DNA from: Hanstruepera marina
Lineage (GTDB): Bacteria > Bacteroidota > Bacteroidia > Flavobacteriales > Flavobacteriaceae
Length of the DNA: 64,000 bases
Direction of reading: 5' to 3'
Assembly (NCBI RefSeq): GCF_019880635.1
Contig: NZ_JAINVX010000004.1
Coordinates: 248,001 to 312,000, forward strand
Positions 38,553 to 46,978 of the stretch are shown here, one piece after another; position 1 is the stretch's first letter, and every line of letters begins with the position of its first letter. Both the position numbers and the translations under genes were made by a program. A model generated the notes under the pieces. It was not told the DNA's origin and made no database searches. It saw only the letters and a program-made list of their open reading frames with translations.

Positions 38553-40871
38553 ATGAAAGAGACTGAATATTTTAGTGATTTAATTGAACCTTATGTAAGA
38601 AAGTGGAAATTTATTCTGCTATGTGTAATTAGTGCGCTATTGCTATCCCTATTATATCTGCGCTATGCCAATTACGAATACCATGCTAAGGCAACCATTA
38701 AAATAAAAGACGATAAGTCTCAAAACAAGCTACCAGAAATTTCATCATTACAAAACTACGGCCTCTTCAGCAATGACAAAAACAATGTACTTGATGAAAT
38801 AGAAATAATAAAATCCCGAAATTTAATAAAAAGCGTAGTTAAGGATCTTAAGTTTAATGTTCAAATGTTTGTTGAAGGTCGTGTACAAGCCCATGAGGTT
38901 TATGTCAACAAGCCATTGAATATCAATTTTAGTATAACGGACTCTATTCTGCACAAAATTGATACAACATTTAACATTAGAATAAACTCATCAAAAGACT
39001 TTTATATTAAAGGATTAGATGAAGAAACTGATAATGATGGCGAACTATATGATTTTGGTGAGAGCGTCCCAACTACATTTGGAGACGTCATTATTACCCC
39101 TAACATTGGTCAGTATGCAACAAAAATAGATTCCAAAATAAAAATAAAAGTATCACCATTAAATGGTATTACAAGTCATTATAAAAACAAACTACAAATT
39201 GAAACCAATGAGCTGTCTAGCATCATTAAGCTGTCTATAAATGATAATGTAAGGCAAAAAGCTGAATTGTTTTTAGATAAACTTATTGAAAAATATAATG
39301 AGGATGTGGTTAACGATAAGCAAATGGTTATCAAAACTACTTCAGATTTTATAAACAACCGTCTTGAAATTGTTTCTCGTGAACTAGGTCAGGTAGATTT
39401 GACTGCTGAAGATATTCAGCAAGAAAAAAAATTAACCGATTTAGCTACGCAATCCAATTTAATGCTTCGCAACGAGCGGGAAAACGAAAGCAAAATAATT
39501 GAAGTCGCGAATCAAATTCAATTAATTGATTATATGAACGATCACTTATCTGAAAGTACAGACGTAGGTGATTTGTTACCCGCAAACATTGGTATTGGCG
39601 ATGATAATATTGCTCAAGTAACCAAACGTCACAACGAGCTGGTTCAAGAACGAAACCGCCTGCTTAAATATTCAAGTGAAAAAAACCCAACTGTTGTTAA
39701 TTTAACCAATCAAATTAATCAGTTAAAAACCAATCTTTCGCAAAGTTTAAGCAGTATAAAGTCTTCTAATGAAATCACTTATAACAGCTTGTTATCTGAA
39801 AATGCAAGAATCAGTTCACAAATTTATTCAGCTCCAGAAAAACAACGTGAATTTAGAGATATTAAAAGACAACAGGACATTAAAGAATCTCTTTATCTTT
39901 ATTTATTAGAAAAACGTGAGGAATCTGCAATAACGCATGGTGTGTCGTCTCCTAATGCAAAAATTGTAGATAAGGCATTTGCCTCAAGCAAACCTGTTTC
40001 ACCGAAAAAAATCATTATAATATTAGCTGCTTTAATACTAGGATTTTCTGCGCCTATTGGTTTGATTTACCTAATGAATTTATTAGATACTAAAGTTCAT
40101 ACTGTAAAAGACATCAAAAAACAAGTAGACGTACCGTTTATTGGTGATATACCACGTTCTAACAAGCGTATGCAGCTCATAAATAAAGTTGACTATTCTC
40201 CAAAAGCAGAAGCCTTTAGAATGGTTCGTACAAATATTGATTTTATGCTTAAGAGTGTTGATAATAGAGCCAAAACCATCTTTGTCACATCTACAACTAG
40301 TAAAGAAGGAAAATCGCACACGTCAATAAATTTAGCCCTATCACTATCGTTTTCAGATAAGAAAGTATTATTGGTAGAAACAGATATTAGAGTACCAAAA
40401 GCTACAAATTACTTAAATGTTAAAAATGAAATTGGTCTAACAAACTATATTAGTGATCCACATTTAACCCTAAAGGATGTTATAAAAAATCTAGAAGGCA
40501 ACGAGTTTCTTGATGTTATTCCATCAGGTGTTATACCTCCAAACCCAGCAGAATTGCTCATGAGTGACCGTATGCAGGAATTATTTGATGAGGTTAAGAA
40601 CAAGTACGATTATATTATTGTAGATACTGCTGCAGTAGGTTTAGTAACCGATACAATGCTTATTGGCCATCATGCCGATTTATTTATTTACGTAGTACGT
40701 GCCAATTATATTGATAAGCGTCAATTACACCTGGCGGAAAACATTTATAATGAAAAACGCCTTCCAAATATGACCATACTTTTAAATGCCGTTAATCACA
40801 AAAAAGGAAATGGATATGGCTATGGCTACGGAAAGAATCCGAATAAAAGAAAATGGTGGAAATTTTCTTAA
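38553..40871 (+). CDS. wzc: Polysaccharide co-polymerase and tyrosine autokinase (Wzc-like)
   Basis: A 772-residue inner-membrane protein: a Wzz domain flanked by transmembrane helices (about 18-37 and 485-507), a long coiled-coil periplasmic part, and a C-terminal BY-kinase. Walker A is TSTTSKEGKSH (near 579), Walker A' VLLVETDIRVPK and Walker B YDYIIVDTAAVG. The tail has the tyrosine cluster YGYGYG (near 754), the usual autophosphorylation site, and ends KRKWWKF. It controls chain length and export with Wza. No partner phosphatase gene is seen in the window. Confidence 0.92.
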   Translation: MKETEYFSDLIEPYVRKWKFILLCVISALLLSLLYLRYANYEYHAKATIKIKDDKSQNKLPEISSLQNYGLFSNDKNNVLDEIEIIKSRNLIKSVVKDLKFNVQMFVEGRVQAHEVYVNKPLNINFSITDSILHKIDTTFNIRINSSKDFYIKGLDEETDNDGELYDFGESVPTTFGDVIITPNIGQYATKIDSKIKIKVSPLNGITSHYKNKLQIETNELSSIIKLSINDNVRQKAELFLDKLIEKYNEDVVNDKQMVIKTTSDFINNRLEIVSRELGQVDLTAEDIQQEKKLTDLATQSNLMLRNERENESKIIEVANQIQLIDYMNDHLSESTDVGDLLPANIGIGDDNIAQVTKRHNELVQERNRLLKYSSEKNPTVVNLTNQINQLKTNLSQSLSSIKSSNEITYNSLLSENARISSQIYSAPEKQREFRDIKRQQDIKESLYLYLLEKREESAITHGVSSPNAKIVDKAFASSKPVSPKKIIIILAALILGFSAPIGLIYLMNLLDTKVHTVKDIKKQVDVPFIGDIPRSNKRMQLINKVDYSPKAEAFRMVRTNIDFMLKSVDNRAKTIFVTSTTSKEGKSHTSINLALSLSFSDKKVLLVETDIRVPKATNYLNVKNEIGLTNYISDPHLTLKDVIKNLEGNEFLDVIPSGVIPPNPAELLMSDRMQELFDEVKNKYDYIIVDTAAVGLVTDTMLIGHHADLFIYVVRANYIDKRQLHLAENIYNEKRLPNMTILLNAVNHKKGNGYGYGYGKNPNKRKWWKFS

Positions 40872-40873
40872 CC

Positions 40874-42049
40874 CTACTTAAGCTTGCGTCTTTCTTTTTC
40901 TCGTTTAATCAAAGCCAGTTCTCTTCCTGTTTGTCCAGCCACAGATGTGTTTTCTTCTGCTCTCCTAATTAAATAGGGCATAACATCCTTTACAGGGCCA
41001 AAAGGGACATATTTTGCAACATTATAACCGTAGTGTGCTAAATTAAAGCTAATATTATCACTCATACCGAACAATTGACCAAACCAAACACGATTGTCAT
41101 TTTTTGCTATTCCTTTTTCATCCATCATATCCATTATGAGATAACTACTTTCTTCATTATGAGTGCCAGCAAAAAGTGAAATAGTATCTAAATGATCTAA
41201 AATATATTTAGCTGCAGCATTGAAGTTAATATCAGTAGCTTGTTTAGATTCACAAATTGGAGTTGGATAACCTTTTTCAAGTGCCCTGTCGTTTTCCTTT
41301 TCCATATAGGCTCCTCTAACAATTTTATAACCTAATGAAAAACTTTCTTTCTTTGCTAACTCGTGCTGCTGTTTTAAAAAGTCCATACGGTCATGCCTAT
41401 ACATTTGTAGCGTATTATACACTATAGTTTGATCTGTATTATACTTTCTCATCATATCGGTAACCAAATCATCTGCGGCATCTTGCATCCAGCTTTCTTC
41501 AGCATCAATTAAAATCTCAACATCGTTTTCTTTAGCTAACTTACAAACCGCATCATATCGCGCTACTACTCTGTCCCATTCTACTTGTTCAGCTTCGGTA
41601 AATGGCTTGCCTTCTCCTTTCTTCTCATACAAATAAAACCGTCCAAAACCAGTAGGTTTAAACACAGCAATTGGCATAGCGTCTTTTTCAGCAGCAAAAC
41701 GAATGATCTTTAAAGTCGTTTCCATTGCAGCATCAAAATGCGATTCCGTTTCCTTACCTTCAACTGAAAAATCTAATACAGAACTTACACCTTTTGAATA
41801 CATGGCATCAATAACATCCAAACAATCTTCTTCATTTACGCCACCACAAAAATGATCAAAAACCGTAGAACGGATAAGTCCTTCAACAGGTAAACTAGCC
41901 TTAATAGCAAAATTGGTAACTGCAGTTCCTATACGAACAAGTGGTTCTATTGAAATCATTTTAAATAAAAAATGAGCTCTTTCTAACTCGGTATCACTCT
42001 TTAACTCAAAAGCGATTTCAGTATTGTCAAATATTTTTTCACTTGCCAT
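40874..42049 (-). CDS. Proline dehydrogenase
   Basis: A 391-residue FAD enzyme that oxidises proline to pyrroline-5-carboxylate; it is the stand-alone PRODH barrel, without the P5C dehydrogenase part of PutA. Motifs are LIDAEESWMQDAADDL, GYKIVRGAYMEKEN, FAGTHNEESSYLI and the final VPFGPVKDVMPYLIRRAEEN. I choose the ATG at 42049 (MASEKIFDN); an in-frame GTG at 42055 would add two residues. It is convergent with wzc with only two bases between, and divergent from aroB, a pairing I recall from other flavobacteria. Confidence 0.92.
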   Translation of the reverse strand: MASEKIFDNTEIAFELKSDTELERAHFLFKMISIEPLVRIGTAVTNFAIKASLPVEGLIRSTVFDHFCGGVNEEDCLDVIDAMYSKGVSSVLDFSVEGKETESHFDAAMETTLKIIRFAAEKDAMPIAVFKPTGFGRFYLYEKKGEGKPFTEAEQVEWDRVVARYDAVCKLAKENDVEILIDAEESWMQDAADDLVTDMMRKYNTDQTIVYNTLQMYRHDRMDFLKQQHELAKKESFSLGYKIVRGAYMEKENDRALEKGYPTPICESKQATDINFNAAAKYILDHLDTISLFAGTHNEESSYLIMDMMDEKGIAKNDNRVWFGQLFGMSDNISFNLAHYGYNVAKYVPFGPVKDVMPYLIRRAEENTSVAGQTGRELALIKREKERRKLK

Positions 42050-42143
42050 TAGCACTAGGTTTATTGTTACAAATATAATTATGATTCAGCTACTTTTTTA
42101 TAAAAAAAACCTCTTATTTTTACATCGATATTTAAAATATTTA

Positions 42144-43211
42144 ATGGACTCTATACGAACTTCAGATTACGACATTCATTTTAATTCCACATGCTATAAA
42201 AAGCTCAATATACATTTAGCCGAACGCAACTATTCCATAATTTTTGTTTTAGTAGATGAAAACACACATAACTATTGTCTTCCTTCTTTTTTAAGTCAAG
42301 TTGTAACAAACTCTCATATCGAGATAATTGAAATTGAGCCAGGAGAACACCATAAAAACATTGATACTTGTGTTGGGGTTTGGAATGCTTTATCTGAATT
42401 GGGTGCTGATAGAAAAAGCTTACTTATTAATTTAGGCGGTGGTGTTATAACTGATATTGGAGGTTTTATAGCCTCTACTTTTAAACGCGGAATTAATTAC
42501 ATTAACGTTCCCACATCCTTATTAGCCATGGTTGATGCCTCTGTTGGAGGTAAAACTGGAATAGATTTAGGGCATTTAAAAAATCAAATTGGTGTAATAA
42601 ACACTAGTGAAATGGTATTGATTGATACAGCCTATTTACAAACACTTCCACAAAACCAACTAAACTCTGGAATGGCCGAAATGCTAAAACACGGTTTAAT
42701 AGCAGATAAATCCTATTGGGATGAGTTTAAAAACCCTAATGAAATAAATGCCAATAATTTAAATTCATTAATCTATGATTCGGTTTTAATCAAAAAAAAT
42801 ATAGTAGAAGAAGACCCTAATGAAAATGGATTGAGAAAAACGCTTAATTACGGCCATACTTTAGGACATGCTATTGAATCCTATTGTCTATCTCATCCAG
42901 ATAAAAATAGTTTGCTGCACGGAGAAGCTATTGCTATTGGTATGATTTTAGCTACTTATATATCAGTTAAAATTAGTAGGTTTTCAATGGAACAATGTGA
43001 AAACGTTAAGCGAACCATACTAAACTACTTCCCTAAAGAAACCATTCAGGATTCTGATTACCTACCAATCATTGAGCTTTTAAAATTTGACAAGAAAAAC
43101 GAGCATGGTAATATAAATTTTGTTTTACTTGAAGAAATAGGTAAACCCAAAGTTGATTGTAAAGTTTCCAATGAAATAATAATAGAGGCATTTAATTATT
43201 ATAAAGCATAA
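42144..43211 (+). CDS. aroB: 3-dehydroquinate synthase
   Basis: The second enzyme of the shikimate pathway, NAD- and zinc-dependent, 355 residues from the ATG at 42144 (MDSIRTSDYDIHF). Motifs are NAD-binding LGGGVITDIGGFIASTFKRG, substrate site SVGGKTGID, and zinc ligands in YGHTLGHAIES and LHGEAIAIGM. The open frame runs upstream to 42024, but the extra 40 residues are hydrophobic, overlap the divergent gene and are unlike AroB, so the inner ATG is preferred. Confidence 0.94.
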   Translation: MDSIRTSDYDIHFNSTCYKKLNIHLAERNYSIIFVLVDENTHNYCLPSFLSQVVTNSHIEIIEIEPGEHHKNIDTCVGVWNALSELGADRKSLLINLGGGVITDIGGFIASTFKRGINYINVPTSLLAMVDASVGGKTGIDLGHLKNQIGVINTSEMVLIDTAYLQTLPQNQLNSGMAEMLKHGLIADKSYWDEFKNPNEINANNLNSLIYDSVLIKKNIVEEDPNENGLRKTLNYGHTLGHAIESYCLSHPDKNSLLHGEAIAIGMILATYISVKISRFSMEQCENVKRTILNYFPKETIQDSDYLPIIELLKFDKKNEHGNINFVLLEEIGKPKVDCKVSNEIIIEAFNYYKA

Positions 43212-43297
43212 ATTAAATTAAGAATTAATTTGTAACTTTAAGACATTGCATGAAAGGAAATAATTAAGGGATTATTACAATCAAATAGTTATGAATC

Positions 43298-43600
43298 ATG
43301 AAACGCGTTATAGTTGACTACAAAAAACTAACTCCTAACCTGTTACAACTTCTTACCGAAAAATATCCTGATGGGTATGGAGATGATGATATCATTGTTT
43401 TTGACAATCATAAAAATGAAACCATTGAAGCTGTTGAAATTAAAACAGAAGAAGCCATATATCTGGTTAAAGTAAGTAGTAAATTACATTATACAATGGC
43501 TAATTTTGATGTTAATGATGATTTAGAACTAAACGACCTTGGCCATATTATTGTAAATGAAGATATAAGAAGTGAAAAACTAACAGATGAAGAAGAATAA
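43298..43600 (+). CDS. Acidic 100-residue conserved hypothetical protein
   Basis: A short cytosolic protein, rich in Asp/Glu toward the C-terminus (NDDLELNDLGH, KLTDEEE), without signal peptide, cysteines or membrane helices. I recall similar short proteins beside aroB or proline dehydrogenase in other flavobacteria, but no function is known to me. The 86-base gap after aroB contains TTAATTTGTAAC, a poor -7 candidate. Its stop is directly adjacent to the stop of the convergent DinB-like gene, without space for a terminator. Confidence 0.72.
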   Translation: MKRVIVDYKKLTPNLLQLLTEKYPDGYGDDDIIVFDNHKNETIEAVEIKTEEAIYLVKVSSKLHYTMANFDVNDDLELNDLGHIIVNEDIRSEKLTDEEE

Positions 43601-44116
43601 TTAAAGATAACGCTCTTTAATAATTTCAACATGATGTTTTTCATGACCTATAATTACAAAGCCTATTGCACGTACAGACATATCAGAACCACTAGCCTTA
43701 CCTACCTGTAGCAACATATCAGTTGTAAAACTTTCAAACAAACTAATGGTTGATACCCTTAATGCTTTATAAGATTTCAACAATGCTTCCATATTAAGAC
43801 TATTAGCATTACTATAACGAACATAATCATTCTCATCAAAACCGGGTAGTGCAGTGAGATCTTGACGCGCAAAGCGCAATGCCCTGTAAGCAAAAACACG
43901 TTCAGCATCAATTAAATGGAGTAAAAGCTCTTTAATAGTCCATTTATCCTTTAAATATGCATATTCAAGTTTTTCATTTGGAACAGCCTTAAAAAATGTC
44001 AAAGTGTCTTCGCCACTTTGCTTTAATCCTGTTAGAAGATTCAAATCATTTGCCCTATTTATGTAACCACTGTAATAGTCTGCAAACTCATTGGTCTTTA
44101 AATCAGAAATTGTCAT
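43601..44116 (-). CDS. DinB-family (YfiT-like) putative metal-dependent protein
   Basis: A 171-residue four-helix-bundle protein of the DinB/YfiT superfamily. The three metal-binding histidines can be traced: LLLHLIDAERVFAYRALR in helix 2, and GHEKHHVEIIKERYL at the end (His-x3-His pattern). DinB-like proteins in Gram-positives are thiol-dependent S-transferases; the flavobacterial substrate is unknown. It is the last gene on the minus strand here, following the Lrp gene after a terminator. Confidence 0.82.
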   Translation of the reverse strand: MTISDLKTNEFADYYSGYINRANDLNLLTGLKQSGEDTLTFFKAVPNEKLEYAYLKDKWTIKELLLHLIDAERVFAYRALRFARQDLTALPGFDENDYVRYSNANSLNMEALLKSYKALRVSTISLFESFTTDMLLQVGKASGSDMSVRAIGFVIIGHEKHHVEIIKERYL

Positions 44117-44130
44117 AATATATGGATATA

Positions 44131-44154
44131 AAAAAAACCTTAATTTTTTAAGGC
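44131..44154 (-). terminator. Terminator after the Lrp-family gene
   Basis: CCTTAA (44138-44143), a four-base T loop and TTAAGG (44148-44153) form a short hairpin; on the minus strand it is followed by a run of seven T. It lies 17 bases past the Lrp stop at 44171 and would separate it from the DinB-like gene. Confidence 0.6.
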
Positions 44155-44170
44155 TTTACAGTATTTTAAG

Positions 44171-44650
44171 TTACATATTATTGAATATGGAATGCATTAA
44201 ACGTTTCTTATCATTAATGCTTTCCTCTAATGAAATCATGGTTTCAGTTCTGTAAACACCCTCTATATCATCAATCATAAAAATCACGTCTTTAGCATGT
44301 TCTGTATTGCGAGCTCTAATTTTACAAAACACATTAAACTTACCTGTAGTTATATGGGCAACAGTAACAAATGGTATTTCATTAATCCTTTCGATTACAA
44401 ATTTAGTTTGAGAAGTTTTATTTAAAAACACACCTACGTAAGCAATGAAAGAATACCCTAACTTTTTATAGTCTAAAGTTAAAGAAGAGCCTTTTATAAT
44501 TCCAGCCTCTTCCATTTTCTTTACTCTTACATGTACAGTGCCTGCTGAAATCACCAACTTTTTGGCTATATCTGTAAAAGGAACTCGTGTATTATCAATC
44601 AGCATATCAAGGATTTGGTGATCAATCTCGTCTAATTTAAACTTTCCCAT
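44171..44650 (-). CDS. Lrp/AsnC-family transcriptional regulator
   Basis: A 159-residue regulator with an N-terminal winged helix (LDEIDHQILDMLIDNTRVPF, then ISAGTVHVRVKKMEEAGII as recognition helix and wing) and a C-terminal RAM ligand-binding domain (YVGVFLNKTSQTKFV, TGKFNVFCKIRARNTEHA). Such proteins sense amino acids. Neighbours are an M14 peptidase upstream and, further away, proline dehydrogenase, so a link to amino-acid use is plausible but unproven. A -7 box lies 26 bases upstream. Confidence 0.9.
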   Translation of the reverse strand: MGKFKLDEIDHQILDMLIDNTRVPFTDIAKKLVISAGTVHVRVKKMEEAGIIKGSSLTLDYKKLGYSFIAYVGVFLNKTSQTKFVIERINEIPFVTVAHITTGKFNVFCKIRARNTEHAKDVIFMIDDIEGVYRTETMISLEESINDKKRLMHSIFNNM

Positions 44651-44675
44651 TTGTTAATTTTATTTAGATAAAAAT

Positions 44676-44683
44676 CAAAAATA
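44676..44683 (-). promoter_or_regulatory. -7 box of the Lrp-family gene
   Basis: TATTTTTG on the minus strand matches TAnnTTTG, 25 bases before the ATG at 44650. No TTG is present at 17-19 bases upstream. Confidence 0.4.
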
Positions 44684-44715
44684 ATACAATTTTGTTGAAT
44701 TATATCTATCTAAAA

Positions 44716-45873
44716 TCAAGATTCACTCAATAAAAGTGAATATTTTTCATTGTTTATTAAAACGAAATCGTTTGCGAAACCCAATTTTATCTCCTGTGAA
44801 TTTGGCGACGAAACAAGACTACCATTGGCGTTGTATTCCTTGTGCCCAAAAAAATCATCTAATTTTTCAATTTTTTCTAAAATGGGCTTGAAAATTATGG
44901 TATTATCAACCAATTGTTCCTGATATTGAAAAGCCAAATCCACAACATGTTCATTTTCAATGACTTTAGCATTCCGAATTATAATATCAAAAAAACATTT
45001 TTCATTTTGAGGAATATCAAAGTATAACTCATAATTATTACCACTAACCTCTTTTGTCGCTATGTTATGCAAGGCAACCATTAAAGATTGGTAAATAAGT
45101 TCACGCGTATATTCCCTGGCATAATCATTTGGGAAATGTCCAGCCTCATAAAGGATTGTTGGCACGTTTAGGCTTTGAAATGTGTCTCCAACACAGTTTT
45201 CGTTATAAGTGTCGTCATATCGCCCTATTTGATTTGGAATAACTTGTTGCATATAATTATTTACAAGAGAAATGACTTCCATGGCTTTTTTACGTGTATC
45301 TGTAACCAATCTAGATGTTTCTTCTGCTGGTGACAAAAATGATAGTGTAGCGACGTTATCGTCATTACCTGCCGAAAATATAGTGCGTTGCCCGTGTAAA
45401 TTAAAACAGAAATGTGGTTTAAACTCATCAAATAACTCCCGTAATACAACACTTTCTGGCTGCGACAAAGCTTTTGCATCACGATTTAAATCAACTGAAT
45501 TGGCATTAACACGCGTATAAGCGTGTGCACCGTCAGGATTAAGAATAGGCACAAACAACAATGTACACGTGTTCAATATATCAAAACAAGCACGATCTGA
45601 ACTTTGAATGGCATTAAAAACGTCAAAAATGGCTTTTGTTGTTGTTGATTCGTTTCCATGCATTTGAGACCATAACAAAACGCGTTTATTTCCATGACCT
45701 ATTTTAACAGTATAAATCGGTCTATCCAAAACGGATTTCCCAATACTATTTAGATCAAAGTTTTTAGGTAGGTTTTTTAACAAAGGAAGTATCATTTCAT
45801 TATGAATATACCTATGAAATAATTGACTTTCCTTATAATTTTTATAGGCTGAAAAAAGCGTATGTAATGCCAT
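44716..45873 (-). CDS. M14-family zinc carboxypeptidase
   Basis: A 385-residue peptidase. Zinc ligands His72 and Glu75 (SQMHGNEST) and His160 (FNLHGQ) are present, with the substrate-binding Asn-Arg of DLNRD (130-131) and the catalytic glutamate at Glu243 (ILYEAGHFP). There is no signal peptide, so it is probably cytosolic, unlike secreted carboxypeptidases; the substrate may be an intracellular peptide or amide. The promoter (TTG-N16-TACCTTTG) is overlapped by two inverted repeats shared with the divergent XRE gene. Confidence 0.87.
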   Translation of the reverse strand: MALHTLFSAYKNYKESQLFHRYIHNEMILPLLKNLPKNFDLNSIGKSVLDRPIYTVKIGHGNKRVLLWSQMHGNESTTTKAIFDVFNAIQSSDRACFDILNTCTLLFVPILNPDGAHAYTRVNANSVDLNRDAKALSQPESVVLRELFDEFKPHFCFNLHGQRTIFSAGNDDNVATLSFLSPAEETSRLVTDTRKKAMEVISLVNNYMQQVIPNQIGRYDDTYNENCVGDTFQSLNVPTILYEAGHFPNDYAREYTRELIYQSLMVALHNIATKEVSGNNYELYFDIPQNEKCFFDIIIRNAKVIENEHVVDLAFQYQEQLVDNTIIFKPILEKIEKLDDFFGHKEYNANGSLVSSPNSQEIKLGFANDFVLINNEKYSLLLSES

Positions 45874-45887
45874 AGTTTTTGTTTGCA

Positions 45888-45926
45888 GTTACAAAGGTAA
45901 ACAAATCAATATTTACAAATGTAAAC
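45888..45926 (-). promoter_or_regulatory. M14 peptidase promoter overlapped by two inverted repeats (O1, O2)
   Basis: On the minus strand TTG (45918-45916), 16 bases and TACCTTTG (45899-45892) form a promoter about 20 bases above the ATG. O2 (45913-45926) is a perfect inverted repeat, TTTACA-AA-TGTAAA, covering the -33 box; O1 (45888-45902) is an imperfect copy (GTTACA-AA-GGTAAAC) covering the -7 box. Confidence 0.6.
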
Positions 45927-46124
45927 ATGAAATTGTATTCGAAAATACACATTTGTATACCGCAGATCATGAAATAGTTGTAAAGCAATCGATGAATTAA
46001 CCCTCTGCTTTTGAATTTAAATTTAATTATTTATTTTTCAGTCTATTACATCGTATAGTGTAAACTATATATTTAAATAAATAATAGCAATTTATTTGTT
46101 TTTTTAAATTAATAATATATTTTA

Positions 46125-46138
46125 TTTACATTTGTAAC
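46125..46138 (+). promoter_or_regulatory. XRE gene -7 box within a third inverted repeat (O3)
   Basis: TTTACA-TT-TGTAAC is a near-perfect copy of the O2 repeat and contains TACATTTG (46127-46134), a match to the -7 consensus, about 30 bases above the XRE ATG. The 292-base gap also holds a weaker copy near 45946-45959 (TACACA-TT-TGTATA). Binding by the XRE protein itself is inference. Confidence 0.55.
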
Positions 46139-46165
46139 ATTAATAACGCCTGCTTTTAGTTTACA

Positions 46166-46528
46166 ATGATAAACGCCGAAGATTTCTCCAAACGCCTACA
46201 AAAAGTGATTAAATTCTACGATGAATCTGCTGCATCTTTTGCAGAAAAAATTGGTGTGCAACGCTCTAGTATTTCTCATATTCTTTCAGGAAGAAATAAA
46301 CCCAGTTTAGACTTTGTTTTAAAAGTACTTTCTGCCTACCCTGAAGTTGAATTGTATTGGTTACTAAATGGCAAAGGAACTTTTCCTAAACAAAAGGAAA
46401 CCGTAAAAACTATCAATCCTGAGCTTACTATTCCAAATAGTCCAGAAAATACTTCTACACATAAGGAAATTGACAGAATTGTTGTTTTTTATAAAGATGG
46501 AACTTTTAAAAATTATAACGAGACTTAA
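46166..46528 (+). CDS. XRE-family helix-turn-helix regulator
   Basis: A 120-residue DNA-binding protein: an HTH_3 domain at about 7-62 (SAASFAEKIGVQRSSISHIL is the helix-turn-helix), then the flavobacterial signature VELYWLLNGKGTF and a flexible tail with a short conserved end (KEIDRIVVFYKDGTFKNYNE). It is divergent from the M14 peptidase gene. Inverted repeats lie over the promoter boxes of both genes, so autoregulation and control of the peptidase are likely. Confidence 0.9.
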   Translation: MINAEDFSKRLQKVIKFYDESAASFAEKIGVQRSSISHILSGRNKPSLDFVLKVLSAYPEVELYWLLNGKGTFPKQKETVKTINPELTIPNSPENTSTHKEIDRIVVFYKDGTFKNYNET

Positions 46529-46579
46529 TATTTAGACAAAAAATTATGACGGCAACTATATGTTAGAGTTTTAGTTTAT

Positions 46580-46587
46580 TAATTTTG
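46580..46587 (+). promoter_or_regulatory. -7 box of the small lipoprotein gene
   Basis: TAATTTTG matches TAnnTTTG, 18 bases before the ATG at 46606. No TTG lies at the expected upstream distance. Confidence 0.4.
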
Positions 46588-46605
46588 TAAAAATTAATTT
46601 ATTCA

Positions 46606-46977
46606 ATGAGAGTTATTTTTGTGTGTGTTATTTTGTTCATGTTTGTTGGCTGTTATGAAGTTGAACGTAATTGTAAAGATTACCAAACTGGAACATTTAA
46701 AAGCGAAATAAAGATTAACGATTCCACATATATCTCACTTTTTGTTAGAACGAACAACCTTCAAATTGAAACATATAACAATAAAGTTGATAGCTCTGAA
46801 GTACGATGGATAAACGATTGTGAGGTTGTTTTTAAAACCATAAATCCTAAAAACAGAATAGAACGAAAAGATATTCACTTAAAAATTTTAACTACTACAG
46901 ATTCATCGTATACCTTTGAATACTCTTATGTAGGCGACAAAACAAAACAAAAAGGTATTGCTAAAAAAATAGATTAA
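46606..46977 (+). CDS. Small lipoprotein, flavobacterial conserved hypothetical
   Basis: A 123-residue protein with a lipoprotein signal (VCVILFMFVGC, Cys16) and a small domain with two cysteines (RNCKDYQTGTFKS, WINDCEVVFK) followed by TDSSYTFEYSYVGDKTKQKG. I recall that close relatives are often labelled DNA topoisomerase IV in databases, which the sequence does not support: there is no topoisomerase feature and it is exported. It ends one base before the TerC gene, so they are co-transcribed. Confidence 0.8.
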   Translation: MRVIFVCVILFMFVGCYEVERNCKDYQTGTFKSEIKINDSTYISLFVRTNNLQIETYNNKVDSSEVRWINDCEVVFKTINPKNRIERKDIHLKILTTTDSSYTFEYSYVGDKTKQKGIAKKID

Positions 46978-46978
46978 C

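Noticed and set aside
16480-40871. The polysaccharide locus as a recently acquired mobile island
   Set aside because: No integrase, transposase, tRNA boundary or flanking repeats were found; composition looks similar by eye, and a computed GC profile would be needed to say more.
42024-42143. A 40-residue N-terminal extension of AroB from an in-frame ATG at 42024
   Set aside because: It overlaps the divergent proline dehydrogenase gene, is hydrophobic and unlike AroB; the ATG at 42144 gives the normal N-terminus.
46606-46977. Annotation as DNA topoisomerase IV, a label I recall for close relatives
   Set aside because: The product is a 123-residue lipoprotein with a signal peptide and no topoisomerase motif.
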